Notes: generated by a model not told the origin, from the letters alone. DNA of 62,700 bases from an uncultured Clostridia bacterium (GCA_944391805.1 CALXUY010000007.1:1-62700); one strand, 5' to 3'; counted from the first letter of the stretch, positions 1 to 8,826 are shown. Numbers and translations are program-made.

Positions 1-125
1 CTTTTTCGCCAAACTGCACAAATCTCCTTGTCAATAGATCTACTATTGCCTGCGTCAATTTGGTTTGTTTGACGAAAAATCTGACGGCAGATTTGCGCAG
101 TCAGAATTGTGCGGTGTTGCCTTAA
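1..125. repeat. Terminal inverted repeat, left copy
   Basis: Positions 1-125 match the reverse complement of 62575-62699 at 123 of 125 bases; the differences are at 16 and 41. The unit contains a small hairpin, TCTGAC pairing with GTCAGA. It encodes no convincing protein, although an open frame runs through it into the next gene. A repeat at both contig ends in opposite orientation is most simply a dispersed element at which assembly stopped. Confidence 0.9.
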
Positions 126-142
126 ACGGAAAGGAATGTGCT

Positions 143-520
143 ATGGCTTTCTGGATTTTTATGCTGGTTATGGATTTGCTTTTGCCCTTTACAATGATCG
201 GATTTGGGAGATATTTTTTGAAAAAGGGGCCGAAAGAAATCAATGCGTATTTTGGATACCGGACATCCATGTCTATGAAGAATAAGGATACATGGAAGTA
301 TGCCCATCAATATTGCGGCAGAATCTGGTTCATCTGCGGATGGATTTTGCTGCCGATTACAGTATTACTGATGTGTTTGGTTTTCGGAAAAAGCGAGGAT
401 ACTGTAGGAATCACAGGAGGGGTGATCTGCGGAGGACATCTGATCTTTGTAATCGGTTCTGTTTTCCCGACCGAAATCGCATTGAGACGCACGTTTGACC
501 GGAACGGGAATCGGCGATAA
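143..520 (+). CDS. SdpI-family membrane protein
   Basis: 125-residue protein with three predicted membrane helices (about 3-25, 66-88, 92-112). The segment around residues 36-55 (FGYRTSMSMKN, then a Trp and a His) matches the SdpI/YhfL family signature of a GYRT-S motif between helices 1 and 2. Family members include the immunity protein against the SdpC toxin in Bacillus, but many have no known role and no toxin gene is visible here. The ATG at 143 follows AAAGGA at about 129-134. The frame is open further upstream into the terminal repeat, but that extension is repeat sequence and was not used. Confidence 0.75.
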   Translation: MAFWIFMLVMDLLLPFTMIGFGRYFLKKGPKEINAYFGYRTSMSMKNKDTWKYAHQYCGRIWFICGWILLPITVLLMCLVFGKSEDTVGITGGVICGGHLIFVIGSVFPTEIALRRTFDRNGNRR

Positions 521-595
521 TTTTCTGTTGTCCGTGTAGGCTGTCCCGCAAAATCGTTTTTGTGAAACATTCCGGAAATATTTACAGAATGGTAC

Positions 596-624
596 TTGAC
601 ATTCCCGGGTAATCTTCCTATAAT
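596..624 (+). promoter_or_regulatory. Sigma-A promoter of nagA
   Basis: TTGACA at 596-601 and TATAAT at 619-624 are separated by exactly 17 bases, a consensus vegetative promoter. The start codon of nagA is 31 bases further on. Confidence 0.85.
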
Positions 625-655
625 GAAAATAATCTATCTGAACACGGAGGAAATC

Positions 656-1768
656 ATGAAACAATTGCTCAAGGGCGGAAAAGTCTGGCGGAGCGACGGC
701 GGCTTTTGGGAGGACTGCCCGGTTTTGCTGGAGGATGGATATATCCGTGCCGTGGGAACCGAGGCGGCTTGCGACACGGTGGTCGACGTCCGCGGGCTGA
801 CGGTGCTGCCGGGATTGGTGGACGTGCATACGCACGGTCGTTCGGGATTTGATTTTTCCACGGCCACGCGGCAGCAGATGCTGCGCATGAAGGAGGACTA
901 TGCGCGCGCCGGTGTGACCTCGGTGTTTGCCACACTGGCTTCGGCAACGCCGGAGGAGTGGCTGCGTTCCATCCGGGATATTCAGGCCTGCGGGTTTGAA
1001 GGCATTCATCTCGAGGGGCGCTTTCTCAATCCCTCCAAGCGGGGCGCGCACGCGCCGGAGCTGCTGGCGCCGCTCGACGCGGCGGAATTGGAGCGCTATC
1101 TGGGGGAAATTCATGTCCCCTGCCATCTCACGGCGGCCTTTGAGCTGGATGAGGACGGAGCCTTTGCGGCATGCGCGCGCCGGCACGGCGTCACCCTGGG
1201 GCTGGGGCACACTGCCGCCACGGCCGCGCAGGCGCGTGCGGCAATGGAGCGTGGGGTTACATCCTTTACGCATTTGTTTAATGCCATGCCCCCGCTGCAT
1301 CACCGGGAGGGGGGGGCGGTCAGCGCGGCGCTGCTGTCCGGCAACGCATGGGTCGAGCTGATTGTGGACGGAATGCACATCTGCCCGGATATGGTAGAGC
1401 TGACATACCGCTGCAAAGCGGACCGATTGGTTCTGATCACCGACTCAATGGAGGCCACCGGCTGTCCGGACGGCGAATATGCCATTGCCGGGCAGAAGGT
1501 CATTGTCCGGAACGGGCGAGCCGAAACGCTGGACGGCGCCCTGGCCGGCAGCACGCTCAACCTTTGGGAGGGCGTGAAGAACCTGATGCGTTTTGCCGGT
1601 GTTTCGCTGTCCGCCGCGGTTGCCTGCGCCACGCTGCACCCTGCGCGGATGACCGGAATAGACAACATGGTGGGCAGCATTGCGCCCGGCAAGCGGGCGG
1701 ATTTGCTGTTGGTGGACGACGCCCTTGAACGGCGTATGGTGTTTGCCGCCGGAAAACGGGTACTGTGA
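656..1768 (+). CDS. nagA: N-acetylglucosamine-6-phosphate deacetylase
   Basis: Removes acetate from GlcNAc-6-phosphate to give glucosamine-6-phosphate, a cytoplasmic step in amino-sugar use and cell-wall recycling. The 370-residue length is typical. Amidohydrolase features are in order: His58-x-His60 in DVHTHG, the metal ligand Glu120 in GIHLEG, the histidines in GLGHTA and FTHLFNAM, DGMH, and the catalytic Asp in LITDSM at about 266. GALAGS and a C-terminal G-x-I-x-x-G-K-R-A-D-L segment complete the family pattern. The ATG at 656 has GGAGG seven bases upstream; an in-frame start at 596 lies inside the promoter. No nagB is adjacent. The sialic-acid genes at 43-46 kb would feed this step through ManNAc. 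Confidence 0.95.
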   Translation: MKQLLKGGKVWRSDGGFWEDCPVLLEDGYIRAVGTEAACDTVVDVRGLTVLPGLVDVHTHGRSGFDFSTATRQQMLRMKEDYARAGVTSVFATLASATPEEWLRSIRDIQACGFEGIHLEGRFLNPSKRGAHAPELLAPLDAAELERYLGEIHVPCHLTAAFELDEDGAFAACARRHGVTLGLGHTAATAAQARAAMERGVTSFTHLFNAMPPLHHREGGAVSAALLSGNAWVELIVDGMHICPDMVELTYRCKADRLVLITDSMEATGCPDGEYAIAGQKVIVRNGRAETLDGALAGSTLNLWEGVKNLMRFAGVSLSAAVACATLHPARMTGIDNMVGSIAPGKRADLLLVDDALERRMVFAAGKRVL

Positions 1769-1847
1769 ACCGGTATCGTCGCCGGCATTGTCTGAAAAAT
1801 AAACTTACGGAAAGGAATTTTGCTGTCTGCAAATCGGTGAAGCTGTT

Positions 1848-2405
1848 ATGAAAAAACTGCACATGGGTCAGAACCTGTTGATTGCTGTGCTGGCAATTGC
1901 CACTCTGTTTTTCGCGCTGCTTTTGGTGCTTTCGCTGATTCCCGCAAACACCGACGTTCGGATTCAGCGGGAAATTGAGGTTTCCTCTTTCGAGGTAGAG
2001 GCTTCCGAAACGAGCGATTCCGAGTGGCGGTATCTGGTCACGGCGGAGGGGTCGCTTCGCAATACCACCGATCAGGAGCTGATTGTGGAGCGGATTGTCA
2101 TTCCGGTTTCCAACGATTCGTTCAACAACGGTAAAAGCATGGAGCTGCAAACCGAAAACATCGTACTTCCGCCTATGACCGAGGTTGATATTACCGTGCA
2201 GGGGGAGGGAGACGCCGATTATCGGTTTGTCGGAGAGGTGACTGCGGTTGTCAACGGTCAGGAGCTGTTTCTGCGCAATCCGGCCGACACCGAGCTGGCG
2301 GCCATTCTGGTTCCGCTGATGCTGACCTGTGTTTTTGCCTTTTTCACCGTACAGGCCTGCAGACGCCGCTATTATATGGCGCAGGAGGATCGGATGGAGG
2401 AGTAA
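1848..2405 (+). CDS. Two-TM protein with an extracytoplasmic domain, unknown function
   Basis: 185 residues: an N-terminal helix (about 10-33), an extracellular segment of about 120 residues rich in beta-strand and Thr/Val, a second helix (about 150-170), and a short basic/acidic cytoplasmic tail. The middle section alternates hydrophobic residues as an immunoglobulin-like sandwich would, but no family was recognised. It follows nagA by 79 bases and a 14-bp hairpin lies after it. The ATG at 1848 has only a weak ribosome site (GTGAAG). Confidence 0.6.
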   Translation: MKKLHMGQNLLIAVLAIATLFFALLLVLSLIPANTDVRIQREIEVSSFEVEASETSDSEWRYLVTAEGSLRNTTDQELIVERIVIPVSNDSFNNGKSMELQTENIVLPPMTEVDITVQGEGDADYRFVGEVTAVVNGQELFLRNPADTELAAILVPLMLTCVFAFFTVQACRRRYYMAQEDRMEE

Positions 2406-2457
2406 AGCCCGATCCCGCGCTGGCGGCAAAAGCGGTGGGACGGATGTCATTTTGCCG

Positions 2458-2488
2458 AACCGGCACCGCACAGCGTGCGGTGCCGGTT
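2458..2488 (+). terminator. Perfect 14-bp hairpin, terminator-like
   Basis: AACCGGCACCGCAC at 2458-2471 pairs perfectly with 2475-2488 around the loop AGC. Only a short T-run follows, so termination is plausible rather than certain. The rest of the 2406-2738 gap shows no gene. Confidence 0.55.
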
Positions 2489-2738
2489 TGTGCTGCGTCG
2501 GGTGGATCGTGTTTGCACGGCCGCTGTTCCGGATGCACGGAACGGCGGCCTGTTGATTTGGAAATATGCTGCCGCATCGAAATACGCTCCCTTGGTCGGG
2601 GTACAAGAATCCATATTTTCTGACATGAAGTCGTACCGCGCAATTTTTGAAAGTAGGCATTTGCGTGTGGGAAAAAGCTCCTGTGCAAACCTCCAAAAAA
2701 TCTGTTTCACAAACGCTGATTTTCTGCGTTTTGCGGGA

Positions 2739-2781
2739 TTGATTTTTATTTTTATTTGTGGTAGAATGTTAGCACGCTAAC
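2739..2781 (+). promoter_or_regulatory. Promoter and MarR-type operator of the exporter operon
   Basis: TTGATT (2739-2744), a 17-base spacer and TAGAAT (2762-2767) form the promoter. Directly after the -10 box lies the perfect inverted repeat GTTAGC-AC-GCTAAC (2768-2781), overlapping the expected transcription start. This placement fits autorepression by the MarR protein encoded 27 bases further on. Confidence 0.75.
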
Positions 2782-2807
2782 AGAATGCAAAAGGAGATGG
2801 ATGTGGA

Positions 2808-3272
2808 ATGGAGGGTGAGCAGAGGCTGGTGCATCTGGTCAATCAGGCAACCGTGTTTTTCCGCAGGAGATTTGACCGCGTGGTTGCCGCGGAAAGCGGC
2901 GGGGATTTGCTGACCGGGCGCAACATTTGGGTGCTGCGCTATGTGCGGGATCATGACGGCGAGGATGTGTTTCAGAAGGATCTGGAAACCGCTTTCAAAA
3001 TCCGCCGTTCCACGATTTCCAGGACTGTGGAGCTGATGGAGCAAAAGCAGCTTCTGGTCAGAGAGGCGGTCAACGGTGACGCGCGGCTGAAGCGCCTGCG
3101 GCTGACCCCCAAGGCCGAGCGGGTGCTTGCGGCGGTTTCCATGCATGTCACCCGAATGGATCGGGAGATTCGGGATGCCTTCCAACCGGAGGAATATGCC
3201 ACTCTGATGCAACTGTTGGAAAAGCTGTGTGCCGTTCTGGAGGGCGCAGAGCCAGAACAAGGAAAGGAATGA
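2808..3272 (+). CDS. MarR-family transcriptional regulator
   Basis: 154-residue winged-helix repressor. The DNA-binding part is the run DLETAFKIRRSTISRTVELM, a MarR helix-turn-helix, followed by a wing with GDARLKRLRLT. N- and C-terminal helices would form the dimer interface. It is the first gene of an operon with two ABC exporter subunits, 13 bases upstream of the first, which is a common drug- or peptide-responsive arrangement in Clostridia. The palindrome at 2768-2781 is its likely operator. The ligand cannot be told from sequence. Confidence 0.9.
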   Translation: MEGEQRLVHLVNQATVFFRRRFDRVVAAESGGDLLTGRNIWVLRYVRDHDGEDVFQKDLETAFKIRRSTISRTVELMEQKQLLVREAVNGDARLKRLRLTPKAERVLAAVSMHVTRMDREIRDAFQPEEYATLMQLLEKLCAVLEGAEPEQGKE

Positions 3273-3285
3273 ACGAGAGAACCTT

Positions 3286-5028
3286 ATGATTAAACGACTT
3301 GCGAAATGTATCAGAGAGTACAAGACAGCAACCATTCTCACGCTGGTGTTCATTGTAGGGGAAGCGGTCATCGAGGCCCTGATTCCGTTTATCACTGCGG
3401 ATCTGGTCAACCAGATCAAGGCAGGGGCGGATATGAACCTGATCCTGCGGCAGGGCGGCTTGCTGGCGCTTTTGGCAATGATTTCATTGGTCTGCGGCGG
3501 GCTGGCGGGCTTCACCTGCTCCAAGGCGTCGGCCGGATTTGCGAAAAATGTCCGGCATGATATTTTTGATCGGGTGCAGGCCTTTACGTTTTCCAATATC
3601 GACAAGTTTTCGTCCTCGTCGCTGGTGACCCGTATGACCACCGACGTCAACAACGTGCAGATGTCCTTTATGATGCTGATTCGCACCGCGATCCGGTCGC
3701 CGCTGATGTTCATTTTCTCGGTGGTGATGGCGTATATCATGGGCGGAGCGCTGGCAACCTGCTTTGTGATTGTGGTGCCGATTCTGATTGTGGGCTTGCT
3801 GCTGATTTCCCGGAAGGCAATGCCTGCTTTCCGCCGCGTGTTCAAGAAATACGACCGCCTCAACGAATCCATCGAGGAAAACGTGCGCGCCATGCGTGTG
3901 GTCAAGGGCTTTGCCCGTGAGGACTACGAAAAGGAAAAATTCGGGAAAGCGGCCGACTCCATCTGCGCCGATTTTACCCGTGCCGAACGCATTGTGGCGC
4001 TGAACACCCCGCTGATGCAGTTCTGCATGTATTTCAACATGGCGTTTGTGCTGCTGGTTGGCTCCCGCATGGCCATTGAAGGCTCGGGCGTGGACGTCGG
4101 GCAGATCTCGGCGATGATCACTTACGGGCTGCAGATCCTGATGTCGCTGATGATGCTCTCGATGATCTATGTCATGCTGACCATGTCGGCCGAGTCCGCA
4201 CAGCGGATTGTGGAGGTGCTCAATGAGCTGCCGGATATGAAGGAGCCGGAGCACCCGGTCATGGAGGTCAGGGACGGTTCCATCGATTTCGACCATGTCA
4301 ACTTCAAGTACTCCAAAAACGCCAAAAAATTTGCATTGGCCGATATTGATCTGCATATTCGCTCGGGCATGACGGTCGGTATCATCGGCGGAACCGGTTC
4401 GAGCAAATCCTCGCTCGTGCAGCTCATCCCGCGACTCTACGATGCCACCGAGGGCAGTGTGCGGGTCGGCGGTGTGGATGTCCGTGAGTATGACATCGAG
4501 CAGCTTCGCGGCTCGGTTGCAATGGTGCTGCAGAAGAACCTGCTGTTTTCCGGAACCATCAAGGAGAACCTGCGCTGGGGCGACCCGAACGCGACCGACG
4601 AGGAACTGCAGGAGGCCTGCCGACTGGCCCAGGCCGATGATTTTGTGCGCTCCTTCCCGGATGGATACGATACCATGATTGAGCAGGGGGGAACCAACGT
4701 TTCCGGCGGTCAGAAGCAGCGCCTGTGTATTGCACGCGCACTGCTCAAAAAGCCGAAGATTCTGATTCTGGATGACTCCACCAGTGCGGTGGATACCAAG
4801 ACCGACGCGCTCATCCGCGCGGGCTTCCGCCAATACATTCCGGAAACCACAAAGATCATCATTGCGCAGCGCATTGCCTCTGTGGAGGACGCCGACATGA
4901 TCATTGTCATGGATAACGGCAGAATTTCTGCGGTCGGCAAGCATGAGGAGCTGTTGAAAACCAATCAGATTTATCAGGAAGTATATGAACAACAAACAAA
5001 CGGAAACGGAGGTGAGGAGCATGAATAA
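3286..5028 (+). CDS. ABC exporter subunit with degenerate ATP site (TM287/BmrC type)
   Basis: 580 residues: a six-helix exporter domain (1 to about 310) then a nucleotide-binding domain. Walker A is GGTGSSKSS near 367 and the signature is NVSGGQKQR. The Walker B region reads ILILDDSTSAVD near 492, with Asp where the catalytic Glu normally is, and the switch position reads IIIAQR, with Gln replacing His near 527. These two substitutions mark the degenerate-site subunit of heterodimeric exporters such as TM287/TM288, BmrCD and LmrCD. The start at 3286 gives the usual MIKRL beginning. It overlaps the next subunit by 8 bases, so the two are translationally coupled. Substrate unknown. Confidence 0.92.
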   Translation: MIKRLAKCIREYKTATILTLVFIVGEAVIEALIPFITADLVNQIKAGADMNLILRQGGLLALLAMISLVCGGLAGFTCSKASAGFAKNVRHDIFDRVQAFTFSNIDKFSSSSLVTRMTTDVNNVQMSFMMLIRTAIRSPLMFIFSVVMAYIMGGALATCFVIVVPILIVGLLLISRKAMPAFRRVFKKYDRLNESIEENVRAMRVVKGFAREDYEKEKFGKAADSICADFTRAERIVALNTPLMQFCMYFNMAFVLLVGSRMAIEGSGVDVGQISAMITYGLQILMSLMMLSMIYVMLTMSAESAQRIVEVLNELPDMKEPEHPVMEVRDGSIDFDHVNFKYSKNAKKFALADIDLHIRSGMTVGIIGGTGSSKSSLVQLIPRLYDATEGSVRVGGVDVREYDIEQLRGSVAMVLQKNLLFSGTIKENLRWGDPNATDEELQEACRLAQADDFVRSFPDGYDTMIEQGGTNVSGGQKQRLCIARALLKKPKILILDDSTSAVDTKTDALIRAGFRQYIPETTKIIIAQRIASVEDADMIIVMDNGRISAVGKHEELLKTNQIYQEVYEQQTNGNGGEEHE

Positions 5029-6943
5029 ACAGCCGCAAATGGCCGGAAGAAAAAGAAAAATCAACGGCGGCGTGCTCAAACGGCTGATGGGAATGCTGTT
5101 TCACTATTATCCGGTGATGCTTCCGCTTTCCATTTTCTGTATTATTTTTACGGCGGTCGCATCCTCGATTCCGAACATCTTTCTGCAGCAGGTGATTGCC
5201 GAAATCGAAGAGTTTCAAAACTCGGGCATGGGCTGGGAAGCAGCGAAGGATGTCATTGTTCCGAAGGTGCTGCTGCTCATCGGCTTCTATGTGCTCTCGA
5301 TCATTTCCATCACGGTGGAATCCCAGCTGATGGCTGTGATCACGCAGGGCTTTCTGGATCGTCTGCGCAAAACCATGTTCGGTGGGATGCAGGATCTTCC
5401 GATCAAATACTTTGACACGCACAAGCACGGCGATATCATGAGCTATTACACAAACGATATCGACACGCTCCGGATGCTGGTGTCGCAGGTGATGCCAACG
5501 CTGATCCGGGCCGGTGTGATTGTGCTCAGCGTGTTCTTTATCATGATCTATTACAGCATCTGGATGACGCTGGTGCTCATGGTGGGCGTGGCGCTTATGG
5601 TGCTGGTCTCCAAAAAAGTGGGAGGCGGCTCGGCGAGATACTTTTTGCGGATGCAGAAGTCGGTTGCCGTGCAGGAGGGCTTTGTACAGGAGATGATGAA
5701 CGGGCAGAAGGTGATCAAGGTGTTCTGCCACGAGGAGGCCTGCAAGTCGGATTTCAAAAAAATCAACGATGCACTGTGTGAGGACGCTTATCTGGCCAAC
5801 GCGCATGCCAATGTGCTCGGACCGGTGATTATGAACATCGGCAACCTGATGTATGTGATTCTCGCTATGGTGGGCGGCCTGTTCCTGGTTCTGGACGCAC
5901 CGAACTTCAGCCTTTCCGGCATGGCGTTTGAAATCAGCATCATCATTCCGTTCCTCAATATGACCAAGCAGTTTACCGGAAACATCAATCAGGTTTCCCA
6001 GCAGATCAACTCGATTGTCATGGCAATGGCGGGAGCCGAGCGTATTTTCGGACTCATGGATGAGCAGCCCGAGACCGATGACGGCTATGTGACGCTGGTC
6101 AACGCCAAGGTTGCACCGGACGGCACCATCACCGAGACCGAGGAGCACACCGGCAAGTGGGCATGGAAGCACCCGCATCAGGCGGACGGCACCATCACCT
6201 ACACCCCGCTGCAGGGAGATGTGAGAATGTTTGATGTGGACTTCGGTTATGAGGAGGGCAAGACGGTTCTGCACAATGTCACCGTCTATGCCGAGCCGGG
6301 GCAGAAGGTGGCCTTTGTCGGTGCCACGGGCGCCGGAAAAACCACCATCACCAACCTGATCAACCGCTTTTATGACATTGCGGACGGAAAGATCCGGTAT
6401 GACGGCATCAATATCAATAAGATCCGCAAATCGGATCTGCGCCGGTCGCTCGGTATTGTCCTTCAGGATACCAACCTGTTCACGGGCACCGTGATGGACA
6501 ATATCCGCTACGGAAAGCTGGACGCGACCGACGAGGAGTGCATTGCCGCCGCAAAGCTGGCGGGTGCGGACGACTTCATCAGCCGGATGCCGGACGGATA
6601 CCAGACGCAGCTGACCAATAACGGCGCAAATCTCTCGCAGGGACAGCGGCAGCTGATTGCCATTGCCCGCGCCGCGGTGGCCGACCCGCCCGTGATGATT
6701 CTGGACGAGGCGACCTCCTCGATCGATACCCGCACCGAGGCGATTGTGCAGAAGGGAATGGACGCGCTGATGAAGGGAAGAACCGTGTTTGTCATCGCGC
6801 ACCGGCTTTCCACGGTCCGCAATTCGGATGTGATTATGGTATTGGATCATGGCCGCATCATCGAGCGCGGCAGCCATGAAAAGCTGATTGCGGAAAAGGG
6901 GCAGTACTATCAGCTCTACACCGGCGCCTTCGAGCTGGAATAA
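5021..6943 (+). CDS. ABC exporter subunit with catalytic ATP site (TM288/BmrD type)
   Basis: 640 residues with a six-helix exporter domain and a C-terminal nucleotide-binding domain. Walker A is GATGAGKTT near 434, Walker B MILDEATSSID near 559 with the catalytic Glu present, and the switch His is in IAHRLSTV near 591. The signature is LSQGQ instead of LSGGQ near 537, which completes the degenerate site of the partner subunit. An acidic insert of roughly 45 residues, rich in Thr and Glu, precedes the nucleotide-binding domain. The ATG at 5021 has GGAGGTGAGG just upstream and was preferred over the in-frame ATG at 4985. Confidence 0.92.
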   Translation: MNKQPQMAGRKRKINGGVLKRLMGMLFHYYPVMLPLSIFCIIFTAVASSIPNIFLQQVIAEIEEFQNSGMGWEAAKDVIVPKVLLLIGFYVLSIISITVESQLMAVITQGFLDRLRKTMFGGMQDLPIKYFDTHKHGDIMSYYTNDIDTLRMLVSQVMPTLIRAGVIVLSVFFIMIYYSIWMTLVLMVGVALMVLVSKKVGGGSARYFLRMQKSVAVQEGFVQEMMNGQKVIKVFCHEEACKSDFKKINDALCEDAYLANAHANVLGPVIMNIGNLMYVILAMVGGLFLVLDAPNFSLSGMAFEISIIIPFLNMTKQFTGNINQVSQQINSIVMAMAGAERIFGLMDEQPETDDGYVTLVNAKVAPDGTITETEEHTGKWAWKHPHQADGTITYTPLQGDVRMFDVDFGYEEGKTVLHNVTVYAEPGQKVAFVGATGAGKTTITNLINRFYDIADGKIRYDGININKIRKSDLRRSLGIVLQDTNLFTGTVMDNIRYGKLDATDEECIAAAKLAGADDFISRMPDGYQTQLTNNGANLSQGQRQLIAIARAAVADPPVMILDEATSSIDTRTEAIVQKGMDALMKGRTVFVIAHRLSTVRNSDVIMVLDHGRIIERGSHEKLIAEKGQYYQLYTGAFELE

Positions 6944-6967
6944 CGGTTGAAGGACGAAGGGGAAAGC

Positions 6968-7042
6968 CCTTGGAGGATGAAGGGCAAGACCTTGGAGGAT
7001 GAAGGGCAAGACCTTGGAGGATGAAGGGCAAGACCTTGGAGG
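6968..7042 (+). repeat. Tandem repeat, 22-bp unit, about 3.4 copies
   Basis: The unit CCTTGGAGGATGAAGGGCAAGA begins at 6968, 6990 and 7012 without a change and restarts at 7034. It lies just after the exporter stop codon and merges into a two-hairpin dispersed repeat. The repeat core CCTTGGAGG is also the outer edge of that hairpin, so the tandem array may have grown from it. Confidence 0.9.
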
Positions 7043-7170
7043 GGGGCGCCTCTTGAAAGAGGCCGCCCCCCTCCAAGCCTCCCCCTCCGAGAACTTTCCC
7101 CGCTGCCGCCCGTGTTTCAGTCGGTGCGTTTGCCGGTTTGGCGTGCGCAATGGGGCGGCAGCGGGGAAAT
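7034..7170 (-). repeat. Two-hairpin dispersed repeat, copy 1
   Basis: In minus orientation relative to copies 2, 3 and 5. Hairpin one is at 7035-7077 with arms CTTGGAGGGGGGC and its complement. Hairpin two pairs CCCCGCTGCCGCCC (near 7098) with GGGCGGCAGCGGGG (near 7153). The linker is CTCCGAGAACTTT, as in all copies. No protein gene lies here; short frames are by-products of the repeat. Confidence 0.85.
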
Positions 7171-7344
7171 TCCCATTTGGGAGAGGCGGACGGTGAACGG
7201 CAGGTAGGGAAGTCGGGACTGTTACAAATCTCTGCTGTTCGATGCGGTATGGTCATATGAGCAGAACCGCCGTGAAGCGACTGAATCTGCGTTCTTTCAA
7301 ACATCGGACAACCGGCGATAAATGCCGTGCCATCGGAAAACAGA

Positions 7345-7386
7345 AAAAAACGGACAGCCGCATTCTACGGTATGCCCGGTTTTTTG
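7345..7386. terminator. Possible bidirectional terminator
   Basis: An A-run and ACGG at 7345-7354 face CCGG and six T at 7377-7386 across a partly paired loop. This would give a T-run on either strand. The pairing is short. The surrounding gap 6944-7941 holds only repeats and this element. Confidence 0.4.
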
Positions 7387-7442
7387 CTGTTCAACCGCAT
7401 CTGTCAAACCTGACAAATGATTTTTTGCCGGATTCCGATGTG

Positions 7443-7630
7443 CCCGGCAAACCAAAAATCACGCCTGCCCCGAAAGTGGCTTTTACCGGCACAGGCTCCG
7501 CCACAGCTGATTTTTAGCTACCCATCTGCCAAAACGGAAGCCTGTGCCGGGAAAAGTTCTCGGAGGAGGGAGGCTCGGAGGGAGGGCAGCCTCTTTCAAG
7601 AGGTGCTCTCCCTCCGAGGTCTTTCTTTTT
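7443..7630 (+). repeat. Two-hairpin dispersed repeat, copy 2
   Basis: Hairpin one pairs CCGGCACAGGCT (7486-7497) with AGCCTGTGCCGG (7539-7550). Hairpin two lies at about 7577-7617. Together with a 43-base leader it forms a direct repeat with 7745-7932; the two blocks are closely similar throughout. Confidence 0.9.
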
Positions 7631-7744
7631 CTCAATAAACGCTACCGGAAAGCAAAAGTGTCGGACATTTTCCGTTTGGAGCATGTCCGATTCCTTGATA
7701 TTCAAAAACGGCCTGTCAAAGCCAGCAGGGGAATAAACAATGTA

Positions 7745-7932
7745 CCCGGAAAACCCAAAAAACACGCCTGCCCCGAAAAGGCTTTTCCCGGCACAGGCTC
7801 CGCCACAGCCGATTTTTAGCTACCCATCTGCCAAAACGGGAGCCTGCGCCGGGAAAAGTTCTCGGAGGAGGGAGGCTCGGAGGGAGGGCGGCCTCTTACA
7901 AGAGGTGCCCTCCCTTCGAGGTCTTTTCTTCC
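7745..7932 (+). repeat. Two-hairpin dispersed repeat, copy 3
   Basis: Hairpin one pairs the arm at 7787-7800 (CCCGGCACAGGCTC) with 7840-7853 (GAGCCTGCGCCGGG). Hairpin two spans about 7879-7919. It ends only ten bases before the stop codon of the sugar kinase on the other strand, so it may terminate that transcript. Confidence 0.9.
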
Positions 7933-7941
7933 GTTAGGCTA

Positions 7942-8826
7942 TCATTCCTCCGGGACGGCTTCCTTTCTGGACACCACAAATGCGCTGCGTTCGGCCGCTT
8001 TTTTCATGCACAGTGTGAGCGGCGCGCGGTTGAGGTAGGCCGCCAGCCATGCAGCCGCAAAGCTGTCCCCGGCGCCCACAGTGGAAACCACCGGGGCGGG
8101 AACGATATTTTGAAACACGCTTTCCTGTGTCCGGCAGTCGTAGGCGTAAGCCCCCTTGCTGCCGCAGGTCAGCAGAATGATGTTCAGGTTGCCGTATCGA
8201 TGGGCGATTGCGCGGGCAATGGCCTCCGGCTCCTCCGAGATGCAGGAGTACAGCTCAAATTCCCGCAGCAGGCGCTCATCCTCATCGCTGATTTTGAGGA
8301 TTGTGGCGTTGCGCAGGCAAAGGGATACCGAATCCTTTCCATAGCACCCGGGCCGCAGATTCAGGTCGCAGAACACCTCCGGAAAGCTGCAGCTCTCGAG
8401 TACAGCGGCGACCGCCGAGCGGGAGGCCGGACTGCGCTGAATCAGGGTTCCGAAGTAAAGTACATCCATGTGCTCCGCCTGAATGCGGCTGATGTCGCTC
8501 TCATGCAGGACAATGTTATCGTAGGCCGCGTCGGGCAGGATGCTGTAGGAGGGCACCTGATTGGCGTCCAGCGAAACCAGACACTGCCCGGTCAGCTTGT
8601 CGGAAACGGTCTGAATCAGGTCGGTTTTCACCCCAAAGCCGCGTGCCCGTTCCAGGGCAGCCGTTCCGAGCACGTCGGTACCGACGGCCGAGAGCAGCCA
8701 TGCCTCGCAGCCGCAGGCAGCGCAGTGTGCCGCAAAATTGAGCGGCGCACCGCCAATGCACTGCTCGGTCGGGTATACATCCCAGATGATTTCCCCGATA
8801 GATAAAATTTTTTTCCTCTGACACAT
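7942..8826 (-). CDS. PfkB-family carbohydrate kinase (fructokinase-like)
   Basis: 294-residue cytoplasmic sugar kinase. The N-terminal part has the ribokinase-fold motif GGAPLNFA near residue 25, and the C-terminal anion-hole and catalytic base motif is STVGAGDSFAAAW, Asp included. The DLNLRPGCY segment resembles fructokinases rather than ribokinase, but the sugar is not certain. The ATG at 8826 (MCQRKK) was chosen because GGTGG precedes it; in-frame starts further upstream would add an unrelated leader. It has its own consensus promoter at 8996-9024 and stands alone on the minus strand. Confidence 0.88.
   Translation of the reverse strand: MCQRKKILSIGEIIWDVYPTEQCIGGAPLNFAAHCAACGCEAWLLSAVGTDVLGTAALERARGFGVKTDLIQTVSDKLTGQCLVSLDANQVPSYSILPDAAYDNIVLHESDISRIQAEHMDVLYFGTLIQRSPASRSAVAAVLESCSFPEVFCDLNLRPGCYGKDSVSLCLRNATILKISDEDERLLREFELYSCISEEPEAIARAIAHRYGNLNIILLTCGSKGAYAYDCRTQESVFQNIVPAPVVSTVGAGDSFAAAWLAAYLNRAPLTLCMKKAAERSAFVVSRKEAVPEE

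Noticed and set aside
65..142. N-terminal extension of the SdpI-family protein
   Set aside because: It is encoded by the terminal repeat and the ATG at 143 has a good ribosome site.
365..1378. Long antisense open frames opposite nagA and many other genes
   Set aside because: They mirror the high G+C codon pattern of the real genes and show low-complexity Arg/Pro/His-rich products without any known fold.
6858..7937. Several overlapping short open frames with G-K-V-L-G-G-G type sequences
   Set aside because: They are translations of the two-hairpin dispersed repeats on either strand and recur at 31.2-32.7 kb; no ribosome sites or family matches.
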